Assembly: GCA_029747015.1 (NCBI GenBank)
Contig: JAKOGI010000355.1
Location: 310,001 to 374,000, forward strand
Length of the DNA stretch: 64,000 nt
DNA from: Carnegiea gigantea
Lineage: Eukaryota; Streptophyta; Magnoliopsida; Caryophyllales; Cactaceae
Reading direction: 5' to 3'
Shown: one piece after another, positions 1 through 11,114 of the stretch
Position numbering within the stretch: the first letter of the stretch is position 1
How the letters are laid out: every line of letters begins with the position of its first letter
Program-made: the position numbers and the translations under genes
The notes under the pieces: generated by a model
The model's input: the letters and a program-made list of their open reading frames with translations, nothing else
What the model was told of the DNA's origin: nothing
Database searches by the model: none

Positions 1-1599
1 AGAACATAGAGCCACATATATAAAATAATTGTGGATCGAATTTAGCCAAATTTCACACTTTGTTGTGTTAAATGTATATTGGCGCATGATGTTTGCATGA
101 TACACCACTCAGTGAAGCTTAGGCAAGGGCTTCCTCTTATATTGCATGCCTTTATGTGCAGTTGGAGAAGACGCATGATTTGAGACAGTAAAGGGCTTCT
201 CCATGCTTGCTGGTAAATCAGTATGAGCCAAGTGCCTGTTACAACATATGTGATCATGCTTTATGAATCCTACAAAAAATACAATTAAGTAATAGACTCG
301 ATATGCAGTATGGAGTTGGTTAACGTGTTGATTTAGGTTGATCCATTTAATAAATGGTCAATTTCGTGTAACCCTTGAAAATAGTTTAAATTTACTCAAA
401 ATTGAAAAATAATACGTTTTCACGTTAGCGGGCAAATTCAGCTTTAGGTCAGCTTGAGTCCGAAATCGGCTCAGTTCGTGTTAGGGTCATGTTTCATCAG
501 TAAGTTCAGGGCGGGTTTAGGGCATATTATCGTGTTGGATTGAGCTCCCCCAACTCTAATATAGTGTGTGCCATTTTTTCTTCGTAGGCATCCTACTTTC
601 ATTGTTAGTACATCTGTGCATCGACAAAAACGCTTACTACTATTGTGAGAGTACAAAAATATTTTAAAACCTTCAACTATCACCTGAAAGGCTGAAATTG
701 TCGATTGAGTTGGTACTTTAATATTGTATGAGATTCCTTCTGAATGAGATGTCTCAAATTTAACAACCTTATATTGAATTATTACTCAAAAGATTAGAGG
801 CATGTTTAAAAGCTCAGACTCTTGTGGTTAGCTGGTTTCAGTGCATATCGTATCAAAACCTTTTTGAACTAAAGATTTTAAGGTCAAATCTCAGCACCCC
901 ATTATTAATAAGGAAAGTCATTTGCTCCGTACCACTTCATCTTAAGCTCAACAATGGAACCTTATTGCAACATTACCAATGTCACAAGTTTGCCATACTA
1001 TTATCTCTACTTCTCTTAGGTGGCTGCATCTTGAGAATGTTTCTCATGTCCCTCAACTTTGCCATAATCCTATCTATTAGGCAATTTTGTCATGACAACA
1101 ATTATAGTCTTTTTTTCCCCCTTTTTTTGGCTTCTGTTTGTACGTACGCGAATAACGCTACAAATGAAGTCCTTTGTTATATGTATCTAGTGTCGGCAAT
1201 GTCTAACCTTGCAGAGTTAAGGAAATTTAACTTTCAAATCAATGTCCTTTATGAAAAGGGCAACGCAAGTGGATTCACTGTAACACACGCCACTGTCTTG
1301 GTCTTGTAAAACCTAAAAGACAATGTGAATAAACCTGTTCAGCACCCAAAAAGAAATTTAGTCTGAGAAACCTTTAGGTCCAGCAAGTGTTAAGTAGAAT
1401 CGTCACATCTGTGAGTGCAACCTTTTCGTTGCAGAACCATTTAAGTTGTTCAATCCCACCATAGTCTTATCCTCTTGCTAAAGTATGATCTATGTAGACC
1501 TTAATTAGGCACTAGTGCCAATGTGACATGCTCGGCATGTTTCATCAAAGAAGGTTTAAAGCAAAGCAAGTTTAGCAACTCGTTGTCTATATGGGTAGT
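1..1599. other. Intergenic, no gene seen
   Basis: AT-rich sequence with no recognisable coding region. The longest open frame (824-1309, +, 161 codons) has no motif, no splice context and a biased composition, so it is not called. It overlaps a stretch around 830-900 that resembles the decayed tRNA-like repeats common in plant intergenic DNA. Confidence 0.6.
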
Positions 1600-1695
1600 T
1601 ATACTAGTAAAGGTGAGGCAGCTCACATCTGGATTTTTCTAGACTCTGTGCAAGCGGAACCCATACTTTAGAGTTGTTGTTATTGTTGTTGTTGT
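1600..1695 (+). repeat. SINE-like 3' fragment ending in a TTG-rich tail
   Basis: A short stretch resembles the 3' half of plant tRNA-derived SINEs of the Au type: a GTAAGGC-like block, then a 'gcaagcggaaccc' block, then a TTG microsatellite tail (about 1672-1695). No 5' tRNA-like head with clear A and B boxes is visible, so this would be a 5'-truncated copy. The family assignment comes from remembered pattern only. Confidence 0.4.
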
Positions 1696-3691
1696 ATTGT
1701 CCAAGTCATACAAGGATATTTTCCGAGCCAAAAACCTCTTGAACATCTATGCATGACTTGTGGGACTTTCATATATGCATAAACATCCTTATTCAAAAGG
1801 GCATGGATTACTTATAAGGATAATGATATATGTCTCGTATCAAGACACCTCTTAAGTGTCTTGTACCAAGACTTGCCTTTACCGAAAATAACATATTATG
1901 TGTTTTAAAATTACCAAATTTTCAACTATTAGAATCAATTATGCATGGTAAAACCCTAAAATAAATTATACTCTAATCGAATCAACTTCATCCGTGAATG
2001 CATGACCTATGAGTAATTTTCTAATTGTGGAAAATATGAATAAAAGATATATTTTTACAATTTATAAGTTATAACATCTCTCCACTATTCAACTATATTA
2101 ATTTCTTAAAATTTTAATATATGAAAATATGACTTTAAGTCCAAATAAGACATTTGAAAAGTATCTTGTAATAAGACACTATCATTTTACTACTTCTAAT
2201 TGAATAATGATCATTGTGCCCTCTTAATTGTTACTATAAAGTAGGTACAATTTTCTAATCCATTATTAATCTCAACAAAATCATTTGTTTTTTTAAAAAA
2301 GAAAGTTCAATGAGGACAATTTGCCCATGTTTAGCCGCTGGGTCAAGGTACATGTAGTCGTTATTGGCTAAAATATTGTACGAAAAAAATAAAATAAATC
2401 GCAAGGCATCATTGCAAGATGATCATATACAATTATTCAGAACCTAATCGGAATGTACCCTCTCACTACTTCAAAATTAATAAGATATTGAATGCATGTA
2501 TGTGTGATCGACTACTAATTGCCTTAAGTTATGATTGCTAACTTAGAATGGTTCCTTGAAAGCCTATTATAATACCCTACCATAATGCCTTGTAGACGTG
2601 GCTAATGGGTAATTTGATTCGGGTACGGGTGAGGTTAAGTTTGAGCTGGGTCATGTTTCGGGTTAAGTGATATTTTGGGTCAGTTCGGTTTGGGTTGGGT
2701 GAACTTCGGTTTGGATTGACTTCGGGTCAACCGATTTTTGATCCAATTGACTTGTCATGCAAAAATAAGTAACTTTGTAAAAAAATTCGGGTTGAGTATG
2801 GTTCGGTTCGAGTCAACGCGGATTTTGGGTTCACTTTCAGGTGAGCCTATTTCAGATGTCGGGTTGGATATAGGTAGGTGTTGTTCGGTTCGTATTTCGA
2901 GTTTCGGATCAATTTTTTCAGGTCTAATGTCTTATTACTATCAATGGAGATTTTAAGAATAAGCTTATTTTTTGACATTTTGTAATTGGAGGACAAAGTT
3001 TAATATGATTGTGACTTAGCGATAACAACACTAAAACTTTAGCAATAGAGTGAATTAGCATTCACTTAAAGGAAAATTTTATCTTATATTTAAAAGTTGT
3101 TACCACGAATCCCGTTTCACATTTACATTAATCTTATGGTAACCCACTGTTTTTTAAACTATCATATAACTCCTTTATCTTAAAAATTATTATCATATGT
3201 AGAGATATTATTACTGTTTAACCCTCTTCACCTACAAGTTTCTAACTAAAACATAAAGCCATAAAATAACAATTAATAAGACGAGCAGGTTAAATAATAA
3301 TTCAAAATAATAGATTATAAATAACATTTATCTAAATATATATAGAACAGATGTATAGTAACCTTTATACGTTAACAGTATATTATCCCTTTCAAAGTAA
3401 GATAAATGGATTCTATTAATAATCCTCCTCTATCTTCAAAATTCAGATTAATTATGTTCGTTGTGTTTCCATTTTATGGACATAGTGGCAATATCCTTCA
3501 TGTAGCACTCTAGGGGAGACACAACATTAAAAGTTATAGGCTCATCCAACTTGCACACTTTTTTTTTTTAAATAAGTGGGGGCTATACTTAATTACATTT
3601 ACTCGTTATCATGTAGGTAGCTACGTGGTTGTCTGTGGCTATTTGCAATAACATGTAGGGGCCTCAAATTTTGCTCGACAGCTATGAATTA
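1696..3691. other. Intergenic, repeat-derived, no gene seen
   Basis: AT-rich DNA. Around 2610-2920 there is a run of short degenerate G/T-rich repeats (gggtt, ggttcgg types) such as occur inside non-autonomous plant transposons. No ends or target duplications were found, and no exon could be supported. Confidence 0.55.
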
Positions 3692-3699
3692 CCCTAGTC

Positions 3700-4022
3700 C
3701 ATGAGTGGAGCTATGTGATTGTAAGGGATGTCAATTGACACCCTAATTTTTTAGGAAAAAAATTTTAAATATTAGAATTTCTGAGAAAAAAATTATATAT
3801 ATTATTTAGTTTGCATACAAAGTAGGAAGTGGCCAGTACTCGAGTGGTGTGAGACTCTTGGATGTTACCTGTCTAGAGGTGTAGGTCGCGTATTCGAGGT
3901 TAGTATAATTGTAATTATACAATTTTTCTTAAAATAAGATACAAATTGTTGGCGTATGCATTTTGTGTGATAAAAAAAATTCGGTAGAACACTCCAGGGT
4001 TTGAACCCTAGCTACGCCACTG
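3700..4022. mobile_element. hAT-like miniature element with perfect 8-bp target duplication
   Basis: A 323-bp non-coding element. Its left end reads CATGAGTGGAGCTA and its right end reads TAGCTACGCCACTG, which together form an imperfect terminal inverted repeat. It is flanked on both sides by CCCTAGTC (3692-3699 and 4023-4030), an exact 8-bp duplication as expected for hAT transposition. The ends resemble those of the elements at 13092-13618 and 43435-43840. An internal GGG..TCAATTGAC..CCC block is shared with the 43435 copy. No transposase is present. Confidence 0.75.
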
Positions 4023-4030
4023 CCCTAGTC

Positions 4031-5176
4031 TTTGCGTAAGATCACTGCTTAATTGGAAAGCTGTTCATTATTACAAAAAATGGATTGTTGGAATCCCCTT
4101 TTTCTTTTATTTGGTCTCAAATCTTGCTTCTACTCAATCTCCATGCAATTTTTGTTTCATGAAAAGAATATCTTTTGCCTAAGAAATTTATATATGGGAG
4201 GCATAAATTTGTGTTGCATATTGATTTCGTGATGTAACCCCATGCATATCCTTGTCATTAACTTGACACACGATGATTTTTACATGCGAAGATTTTACAG
4301 ATTTCAATCTTTTGTGAGATTAGCCTTACTAGTGCTGTAAATATTTAATTCTCTACCCGTCTATCCGTGATTGAAATATGTCCAGAATCTATTAGTTGGT
4401 GCGAATGCTTATGGGGATGAAGCAACTAGCTTTTGTGCCCGAGCCCTAGCACAACCTAGCTATCCTGTCTCCCCTCGTCTGTTATACGTTGTCTGTTAGG
4501 CCTTAAGGACAAAAGGGGACCGATCCCCAACTCAAAGCAGAATAACAACCATAATCCTGCATCAAAGCAAAGGACAGGTGCACGAGGGGGACAAACCAAA
4601 CAGAAAAATAGGGCAACTGCATGCAACAAATTATGTAAATCCAGGCATGTACGTACTATGCCCTTCAATAATGTCACTGTTCTTAGGGAGAAAAATTCAC
4701 GCTAATTCGGGGTCAATTGAGCATACATAATAAATGTCTCACTATATAATATAAAGACAATATTGGACCACGTATCCTTATGCATATATAAGTGCATACA
4801 CACATATTAGGGAAAAAAAAAAATTGATCATATATGTGCGTGTGAATGGACCACATTATTTCATGCCTATTTTTGAGCCTCTAGGTTTGGGGAATCTCCA
4901 TGCATTGGGGGTTTGAAAACTCAGAAATCATGTGGAGCAAAAGAATAGGGATTTTATGATTCTTTTTTGGATTTTTGGGTTCCTGGAGTTTTATGGAAGT
5001 TTTAGTACTCTCTTTGCTTCATTATGTTGTAAATGTCATAAATAAAGTTCTACGCAAGTAATTGATTAGTTTCAAACTATATAGTTTCAAATTTATGAAG
5101 TGGCATTATCAAACTTATTTTTGATGAACATTTTAGACCCGTAGACATGTTGATTTTTGTTATCAGCATTATTATT
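4031..5176. other. Intergenic, no gene seen
   Basis: AT-rich sequence leading up to the Copia insertion. Several short open frames (for example 4456-4677 on the - strand) have no recognisable features and are not called. Confidence 0.55.
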
Positions 5177-5181
5177 ACTGT

Positions 5182-5797
5182 TGTTAGGATTAATATCAGA
5201 ATAACAGTATAGCGGAAGCGATAGGATGCAATAGAAAATCAGAAATTCAACCAATCACAAACAACAGAATAATAGGAAGAGAACAAGAACACAGGAATTT
5301 AACGTGGAAAACCCAATGTGGGAAAAACCACGGACGGCGACAGCACCAGAACAATTCACTATGAGCAGGAAAGTACACCACGATCACAATCACCTTCAGT
5401 GATTAAAGAGCAGAATTACAATCTCTCTATTGTAATCTCTCACAAACGACTTTTACCTCTCAATGTGTTTATGAGTACTGAAGTGTGTTTTGAAACAAGG
5501 CCTTAGACCCCCTTTATATAGGGTCTGTGAGGCAGGGTTTCCCCCTGAAAACCCTAGCTACCACCTTCCAAAACCGTCACCAAAGCGCAACCCTAGCCGC
5601 CACTTTAAGTCGGCAGAAAATTTCCCCTGGCACGGTCGTGTCGTGCCATGTGGCACGACCGTGCCACATGGCACGGGCACACCGTGTCACTTCTCTGCTG
5701 CTCTGTTCTTCGGTCTTCTATGTCGCGGCATGCCCGTGCCCATGCAGCATGGTCACCCCGTGCCTAAACCCGAGATTTTGGGCCATAAAACCTAACA
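5182..5797 (-). repeat. LTR A, 3' copy
   Basis: A 616-bp LTR with TGTTAGG and CCTAACA ends. It is nearly identical to the copy at 8128-8754, with roughly ten scattered substitutions and a few indels, suggesting a fairly recent insertion. A TATA-like motif (CTATATAAAG on the - strand, near 5512-5521) marks the likely transcription start. Around 5629-5668 the sequence has a 13-bp inverted repeat (GGCACGGTCGTG type) able to form a hairpin; the other LTR has a rearranged version. Confidence 0.85.
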
Positions 5798-5810
5798 ATC
5801 TCCACCTTGG
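5798..5810 (-). other. Polypurine tract (plus-strand primer) beside LTR A
   Basis: On the - strand the sequence just upstream of the 3' LTR reads CCAAGGTGGAGAT followed by TGTTAGG, the standard Copia polypurine tract arrangement. The same motif lies beside LTR B (7879-7891). Confidence 0.8.
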
Positions 5811-5896
5811 ACCAAAATCTCCAGTCTTCAATTACTGTCGTCGTCGTCACACTCCTAAGGGTGATGCCCCCTATGGGGCTATGCCCCGCAGGGCCC

Positions 5897-7237
5897 TCAA
5901 AAACTGCGAATACCAACTGAGTTCAAGCAATGCTTGAAATTAGCTCTAGGAGATGATCTATATGAACTTTCCTTCATATAACCTGTCACAGTAGATGCCT
6001 GCAAGACATAGAGGCCTCCTTGCCTCAGACCCTTCAGCAGAATCCTACTGCCCTTTGAGACCTTCAGAACTCCACCTTCAGCTGAATATTTGCACCCTTT
6101 GAATTCAAGGGTGCCCAACGAGATGAGGTTACGCTTCAAGTCAGGAACATGACGAACATTCGATAAGGTCCTGACAGCGCCATCATGAGTCTTGATTTTA
6201 ACAGTACCAATTCCAGTTACATTACACTGGGCATTATTGCCCATGTGAACTACAGTTGAATCAACTGGATCATATGTTGAAAACCAGTCCTTGTGAGGAC
6301 ACATATGATAGGTACACCCAGAATCAAGAATCCAATCAGAATCGCTCCCCCCTTCAGTAGAGGTAGCAAACAGAACGTCCCCATCAGAATCAGATTCAGC
6401 AAATGAAGTTTCAGCAGGCTCCTCAGAATTATCTTCCTCTTTCTCCTTCTTCTTTTGCAGTTTCCAGCAGTTAGCAATAATATGACCCAATTTACCACAG
6501 TAATTGCAGGTCTTACCAGCATGAGGATTTTTAGACTTAGAACGGTTCTTACTCCTATTACCGTTCCCCTTTTCAGTTGCTGTACCCCTTACTGCTAATC
6601 CTTCAGCAGAATCATGAATGTCAAGATCAAACTTCTCTTTAGACAACAGGTTTGACTTAACATCTTCAAACGATATAGTATTAGAATTACTATATAGCAT
6701 AATCTCCTTAAAGTGTTTATAAGAAGGGGGTAACGACACAACAAGCAAAATAGCCTTATCCTCATCCTCAACTTTCACATCTAGACTCTCCAAGTCAACA
6801 AGAATAGAGTTAAACTCATTCAAATGCTTTTGGACAGGGGTACCTTCAGCCATACGAAAGGTATACAACCTTTCCTTCAAACGGATCTTGTTGGCGAGAC
6901 TCTTCGTCATGTAAAGTTCCTCCAGCCGAGCCCAAAGATCCACCGCAGTTGTCTTATCAAGCACCTCTCGCAGGACATGTGGTGCCAAGCACAACTGTAT
7001 GGCTGAAACCGCTTTCAGCTCCAGTTCCTCCCATTCGTCCTCCGTCAACGACCCACGTCTCTTCTTTACATCTTCAGCCCACTGTTCTTCTGTCATCTTC
7101 TCGGGTTTTACGTGAGGTCCCTTCAGAACCTTCCACAACCCGTGCTGAATGAGAACTGCTCTCATCTGCACCTTCCAGAGATTAAAACTAATCTCCCCAT
7201 CGAATTTCTGAATATCTACCCTCATGATAGAAGACAT
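5897..7237 (-). CDS. Copia gag-protease ORF, internally deleted
   Basis: An uninterrupted 446-codon ORF. The N-terminal two thirds is a UBN2-type Gag domain (about residues 5-215), followed by a perfect CCHC zinc knuckle (CNYCGKLGHIIANC, about residue 245) for RNA binding. The aspartic protease active site lies in the segment WILDSGCTYHM (about residue 305). A GAG-pre-integrase segment follows (LKRNLISLGTLEFKG, up to GLYVLQASTVTG). The frame then jumps to FKHCLNSVGIRSF, which resembles the extreme C terminus of a Copia RNase H region. About 3 kb encoding integrase, RT and RNase H has therefore been deleted in frame. Start is the ATG just after the PBS. An intact Gag suggests it may still supply, or be packaged in, virus-like particles; that is inference. 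Confidence 0.85.
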   Translation of the reverse strand: MSSIMRVDIQKFDGEISFNLWKVQMRAVLIQHGLWKVLKGPHVKPEKMTEEQWAEDVKKRRGSLTEDEWEELELKAVSAIQLCLAPHVLREVLDKTTAVDLWARLEELYMTKSLANKIRLKERLYTFRMAEGTPVQKHLNEFNSILVDLESLDVKVEDEDKAILLVVSLPPSYKHFKEIMLYSNSNTISFEDVKSNLLSKEKFDLDIHDSAEGLAVRGTATEKGNGNRSKNRSKSKNPHAGKTCNYCGKLGHIIANCWKLQKKKEKEEDNSEEPAETSFAESDSDGDVLFATSTEGGSDSDWILDSGCTYHMCPHKDWFSTYDPVDSTVVHMGNNAQCNVTGIGTVKIKTHDGAVRTLSNVRHVPDLKRNLISLGTLEFKGCKYSAEGGVLKVSKGSRILLKGLRQGGLYVLQASTVTGYMKESSYRSSPRANFKHCLNSVGIRSF

Positions 7238-7249
7238 CTTATAACCAGA

Positions 7250-7261
7250 GCTCTGATACCA
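7250..7261 (-). other. Primer binding site for initiator tRNA-Met (right unit)
   Basis: The - strand reads TGGTATCAGAGC two bases after the end of LTR B. This is the canonical plant Copia PBS complementary to the 3' end of initiator tRNA-Met. Confidence 0.9.
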
Positions 7262-7263
7262 CT

Positions 7264-7878
7264 TGTTAGGAAATTAGTGCGGTAATAATAGCGGAAGCGA
7301 TAGGATGAAACAGATATTCAGAAATTCAAACCAGAATAACAGGAACAAAATAGCGACACACAAGATTTACGTGGAAACCCAAAACGGGAGAAAACCACGG
7401 GCGGCAACACCGACACAAAATCCACTATCATATGAGTTAGTACAGAACGATCTCATTCCCAATACAGAGATCAACAACAAGAGAGACACAGATCTCAAAC
7501 ACCCAAGAAAGAGATCAATTACAACGAAAATCTCTCAATACTAACTCCCAACAAAAAGTGGAATAGAAAAGGGAATTGCCCACAGGCACTCCCAAGTTGC
7601 ACCGCATCAAACAAGGTTAAACAACCTAGTATTTATAGGGAAGCCCCACAGGTACCAAGGGTTCAATCCTAGCCGCAAACATATGTCTTGGCCACCAACC
7701 ATCAACTTTCCAAAAAAGGAAAAATCTTCAACCCAAAGTATGGAAATAATATAATTTCCATAATACAGAAGATCTCAAACACACAACATGATCTTGGATG
7801 TCAAGAAATAATCTCACAAAAGGAAATAACTTTATTTATTTCCAAAACCGGCAAAGGAATTTGGGACAAATCCCAACA
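7264..7878 (-). repeat. LTR B, internal diverged LTR
   Basis: A 615-bp LTR with TGTTAGG and CCCAACA ends, flanked by a PBS on one side and a PPT on the other. It shares the block around AGCGGAAGCGATAGGATG and the region near ACGTGGAAACCC with LTR A. Most of the rest, including the region upstream of its TATA motif (TATAAATA near 7630-7638 on the - strand), is different. It therefore represents a sister subfamily rather than a mutated copy of LTR A. Confidence 0.8.
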
Positions 7879-7891
7879 AACTCCACCTTGG

Positions 7892-8098
7892 ACCAAATTC
7901 CTCATCCGTCAACGATCCACGCCTCTTCTTTTGGTCTGCTGCCCATTGTTCGTCAGTTATCTTCTCGGGTTTTACGTGAGGTCCCTTCAGAACCTTCTAC
8001 AACCCGTGCTGAATGAGAACTGCTCTCATCTGCACCTTCCAGAGATTAAAACTAATCTCCCCATCGAATTTCTGAATATCTACCATCATGATAGAAGA
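7892..8098 (-). pseudogene. Truncated gag start of the left Copia unit
   Basis: The first ~67 codons of the same Gag as in the right unit (same start context and FDGEISFNLWKVQMRAVLIQ segment). An in-frame stop replaces the tryptophan in the GLWKVLKG motif. Homology ends abruptly and joins the PPT of LTR B, so all downstream coding sequence was deleted. It cannot make a functional Gag. Confidence 0.8.
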
Positions 8099-8113
8099 CA
8101 TCCTATAACCAGA

Positions 8114-8125
8114 GCTCTGATACCA
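8114..8125 (-). other. Primer binding site for initiator tRNA-Met (left unit)
   Basis: The - strand reads TGGTATCAGAGC two bases after the 5' LTR A, identical to the site of the right unit. Confidence 0.9.
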
Positions 8126-8127
8126 CT

Positions 8128-8754
8128 TGTTAGGATTTATATCAGAATAACAGTATAGCGGAAGCGATAGGATGCAATAGAAAATCAGAAATTCAACCAA
8201 TCACAAACAACAGAACAATAGGAAGAGAACAAGAACACAGGAATTTAACGTGGAAAACCCAATGTGGAAAAAACCACGGACGGCGACAGCACCAGAACAA
8301 TTCACTATGAGCAGGAAAGTACACCACGATCACAATCACCTCAGTGATTCGATCAAAGAGCAGAATTACAATCTCTCTATTGTAATATCTCACAAACGAC
8401 TTTTACCTCTCAATGTGTTTATGAGTACTGAAGTGTTTTGAAACAAGGCCCTAGACCCCCTTTATATAGGGTCTGTGAGGCAGGGTTTCCCCCTAAAAAC
8501 CCTAGCTACCACCTTCCAAAACCGTCACCAAAGCGCAACCCTAGCCGCCACTTTAAGTCGGCAGAAAATTTCCCCTGGCACGGTCGTGCCAGGGCGGCAC
8601 GGTCGTGTCGTGCCATGTGGCCACATGGCACGGGCACACCGTGTCACTTCTCTGCTGCTCTGTTCTTCGGTCTTCTATGTCGCGGCCCGCCCGTGCCCAT
8701 GCAGCATGGTCACCCCGTGCCTAAACCCGAGATTTTGGGCCATAAAACCCAACA
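8128..8754 (-). repeat. LTR A, 5' copy
   Basis: A 627-bp LTR with TGTTAGG and CCCAACA ends, the 5' LTR of the composite. It is about 98% identical by eye to 5182-5797. Differences include a TTCGATC-type insertion near 8348 and an extra GGCACGGTCGTG segment near 8590-8610. Confidence 0.85.
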
Positions 8755-8955
8755 ACTGTCATCACTACCGCTACTACTAGCACCGAGCACTTTAACTCTT
8801 GTATGTAATTTTCACTGATTACTTGAATGGCCTGCTTTTTGGGGGGGGGTCAGATTGCTTATATGACTTGATAATGTTTTCCCTTTTGTCTCATGATCTT
8901 CATATGTAAAATGTAGCTCATAAGACAAACTATTCTATTGTTTTATTGTTACTAT

Positions 8956-9876
8956 TGTAACATTTCATATCCCACATCGAAAGTTTAGGGAAACATAATA
9001 TAGTTTCTAAATTATATAATAGGTATACTACAACAACAATCACATTTCTTTTTCAAGTCTAAGCGATGACAACGAACTGTAGCGTGCTAGAGGCTTTACA
9101 TTATTGGCCAGTAGGTTGTTTAACAATTTGACTTGTTAGGTGGAGGAGCTACAGAAAGTATCAAAGCGAACCCTAGGTCAGTTAGTTACTTTGCATCTAC
9201 AGTGGAAAACTATAAATTATTGAACATCATTGTCACCGACACAATTGCAAGTCTTGGATGATCCATGGCCTCACGAAAATGTCAGTTCTTTAGGAATGAG
9301 AGATTGTAACATTCCTTGTGCTGAATTGAAACATTAGGGAAAGATGACATGGTTTATAAGTAATAGAGTAGGCATACTACAACAAATGCTTTCCCTTTTC
9401 AAATCCAAGTGAGGACAACAGGTTGCAAGGGGTTAGTCTTTAGGCTAAAAGGGCTACGATAGCTCCGAATCTATATGTTACATATGTTGTTAGAGCGAAC
9501 CTTGGGTCAGGTAGCTGTTACTTGCTTTGCACGCATAGAGAGGAACTATATGTTGGCGATCATTGTCATTATTCACAATGCAACTACCACTCTGCTAGCT
9601 CGATAAACGATCTGAGGCCTGACAATGATCTTAGTTCTTTGAGTGGGAGAGATTAGAACATCTTTACTCCCACATTGAAATTAAAGATTAGCGAAACATA
9701 ACATGGTTTATAAATCTCATAGTAATATGTTCCAACAACAAATGCTTTCTCTCTTCAAACTCAAGCGAGGACAACATATTATAACTGGTTAGTCCTTCAC
9801 TCAAAAGGTCCAAAAGTTAGGTTTTCCACGAATAGATTGTCCAAAAACCTGACCTATTGGACTAGGATATTACAAC
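8956..9876. repeat. Tandem repeat of ~350 bp, about 2.6 copies
   Basis: Three diverged units begin near 8956, 9305 and 9655. Each has a TAACAT..CCCACAT-GAAA block, then a GGGAAACATAACATGGTTTATAA-like block, then a CTACAACAACAAATGCTTTC block and an AAGCGAGGACAAC block. Unit spacing is about 349-350 bp. No coding frame or transposon end was recognised. The CCCACATCGAAA motif also occurs at the ends of plant TRIM elements, but no LTR pair could be shown here. Confidence 0.65.
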
Positions 9877-11114
9877 TGTATATTTACATATGCTATTTTC
9901 ATCCTATTTTTTCTTTTTCCTTAAATTATGTATTACCTCTTTCTCGAGAAATTTAAGAGGCATGGAGAGGGCATTAAAAGCAAAATGATAAAACAAAGCA
10001 AAAGATAAATATTACCCTAAGTGTAATATTCAGGCAGCATTTATTGCCATAGAAAACCTAAAAAATGTTTGATTACAATAATGCTTGGTGCTAGTAATTA
10101 ATATACTTATTTTGCACTTCCTAAATTATCTTCCACATAATTATTTCCCCATAACTTTTCTCTATCCCCTGTGCTGCCCATTCGGTCTGGAGCTACAGCG
10201 CTTATTCATCTCCTCTCCATTGATACAAGTCAGTCATTCCAACTTCAACATACATACCACACTAGCAGTGGTAATTAGAAACAAATCTCAAGTACGGCCC
10301 TTTCTTACATCACCTAGTCCCTAGAGGCTAGAAGCAAGAACCATCTATGCTAGTTCTCACATCTGCAATTCTTTGACCCCTATTTCTCGATTAGGATTCA
10401 CCATTTCTCTAATTTCTTGCATTTTATTTAAGGTTTTTCATTAATTTGGCGCCAAAGTCGTCGGAAAACACATGATATTTTCTCACATTCTTCGCCAAAG
10501 GTAAACAACAACCCAGAGAATTGGGTGTTTGCAAAAGAAAACAAAAATCTCGAAATTATAAAGGGTGTTTTCATCAAATAAAAATTAATTTTAATCATCA
10601 GTGCATTTATAACCGTTTAAAAATTAATTTTTTTGTTGTATTTAGTGCTACTTAATAGGATTTATTAATTACTGAAAGTGGGTGAAATCTTTTACCTGCC
10701 CGGCCTCTTATTTGTTAACCTTAGGATTCATTAATTATTCTAAGTAGGTGAAGTCTTTTTAACTACATTCTTATCTATTGCCCTTAGGGCAATATTTACA
10801 GCTCCGTAAAACAAAAGCAAAATAAAATGTGGAAGTTAAAGAAAACTATCGACGGTCAAAGTGTACACTGCATTATCATCTTGGTTTCCCACAATGGGCA
10901 CACGTACTATGCGGGCATTCTCAGTCTCCAACATTCCTACTTCCCCAAAAAAACCTTCAAAGCTCATGTTTTTTTTTTAAAAAAAAAAAACTACAAGTAA
11001 TTAGTGATAATGTAGCCATTCTAGGGAATCGGCTTACATACCAAATTTTTATCCTTTTTTAAAAATTGGATAATGTTGTACTGTTTTCAATTTTGAAAAT
11101 TTTGACCAAAAGTT
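9877..11114. other. Intergenic, no gene seen
   Basis: AT-rich DNA without a supportable exon. A homopolymer tract (T then A) lies near 10971-10990. Confidence 0.5.

Larger units (their letters stand above)
5182..8754 (-). mobile_element. Three-LTR chimeric Copia-type retrotransposon, gag-protease only
   Basis: A 3573-bp LTR retrotransposon on the - strand, flanked by the exact 5-bp duplication ACTGT (5177-5181 and 8755-8759). Read on the - strand the order is: LTR A (8754-8128), tRNA-Met PBS, a short broken gag start, PPT, LTR B (7878-7264), PBS, intact gag-protease ORF, PPT, LTR A (5797-5182). LTR B is clearly diverged from LTR A and so belongs to another subfamily. It acts as 3' LTR of the left unit and 5' LTR of the right unit. 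Integrase, reverse transcriptase and RNase H are absent, so movement would need an autonomous helper. Since the outer LTRs share one duplication, the composite probably inserted as a unit. Confidence 0.85.

Noticed and set aside
824..1309. 161-codon open frame on the + strand
   Set aside because: The longest frame in the first 5 kb, but no motif, low-complexity stretches, no splice or promoter context, and it overlaps a decayed repeat.
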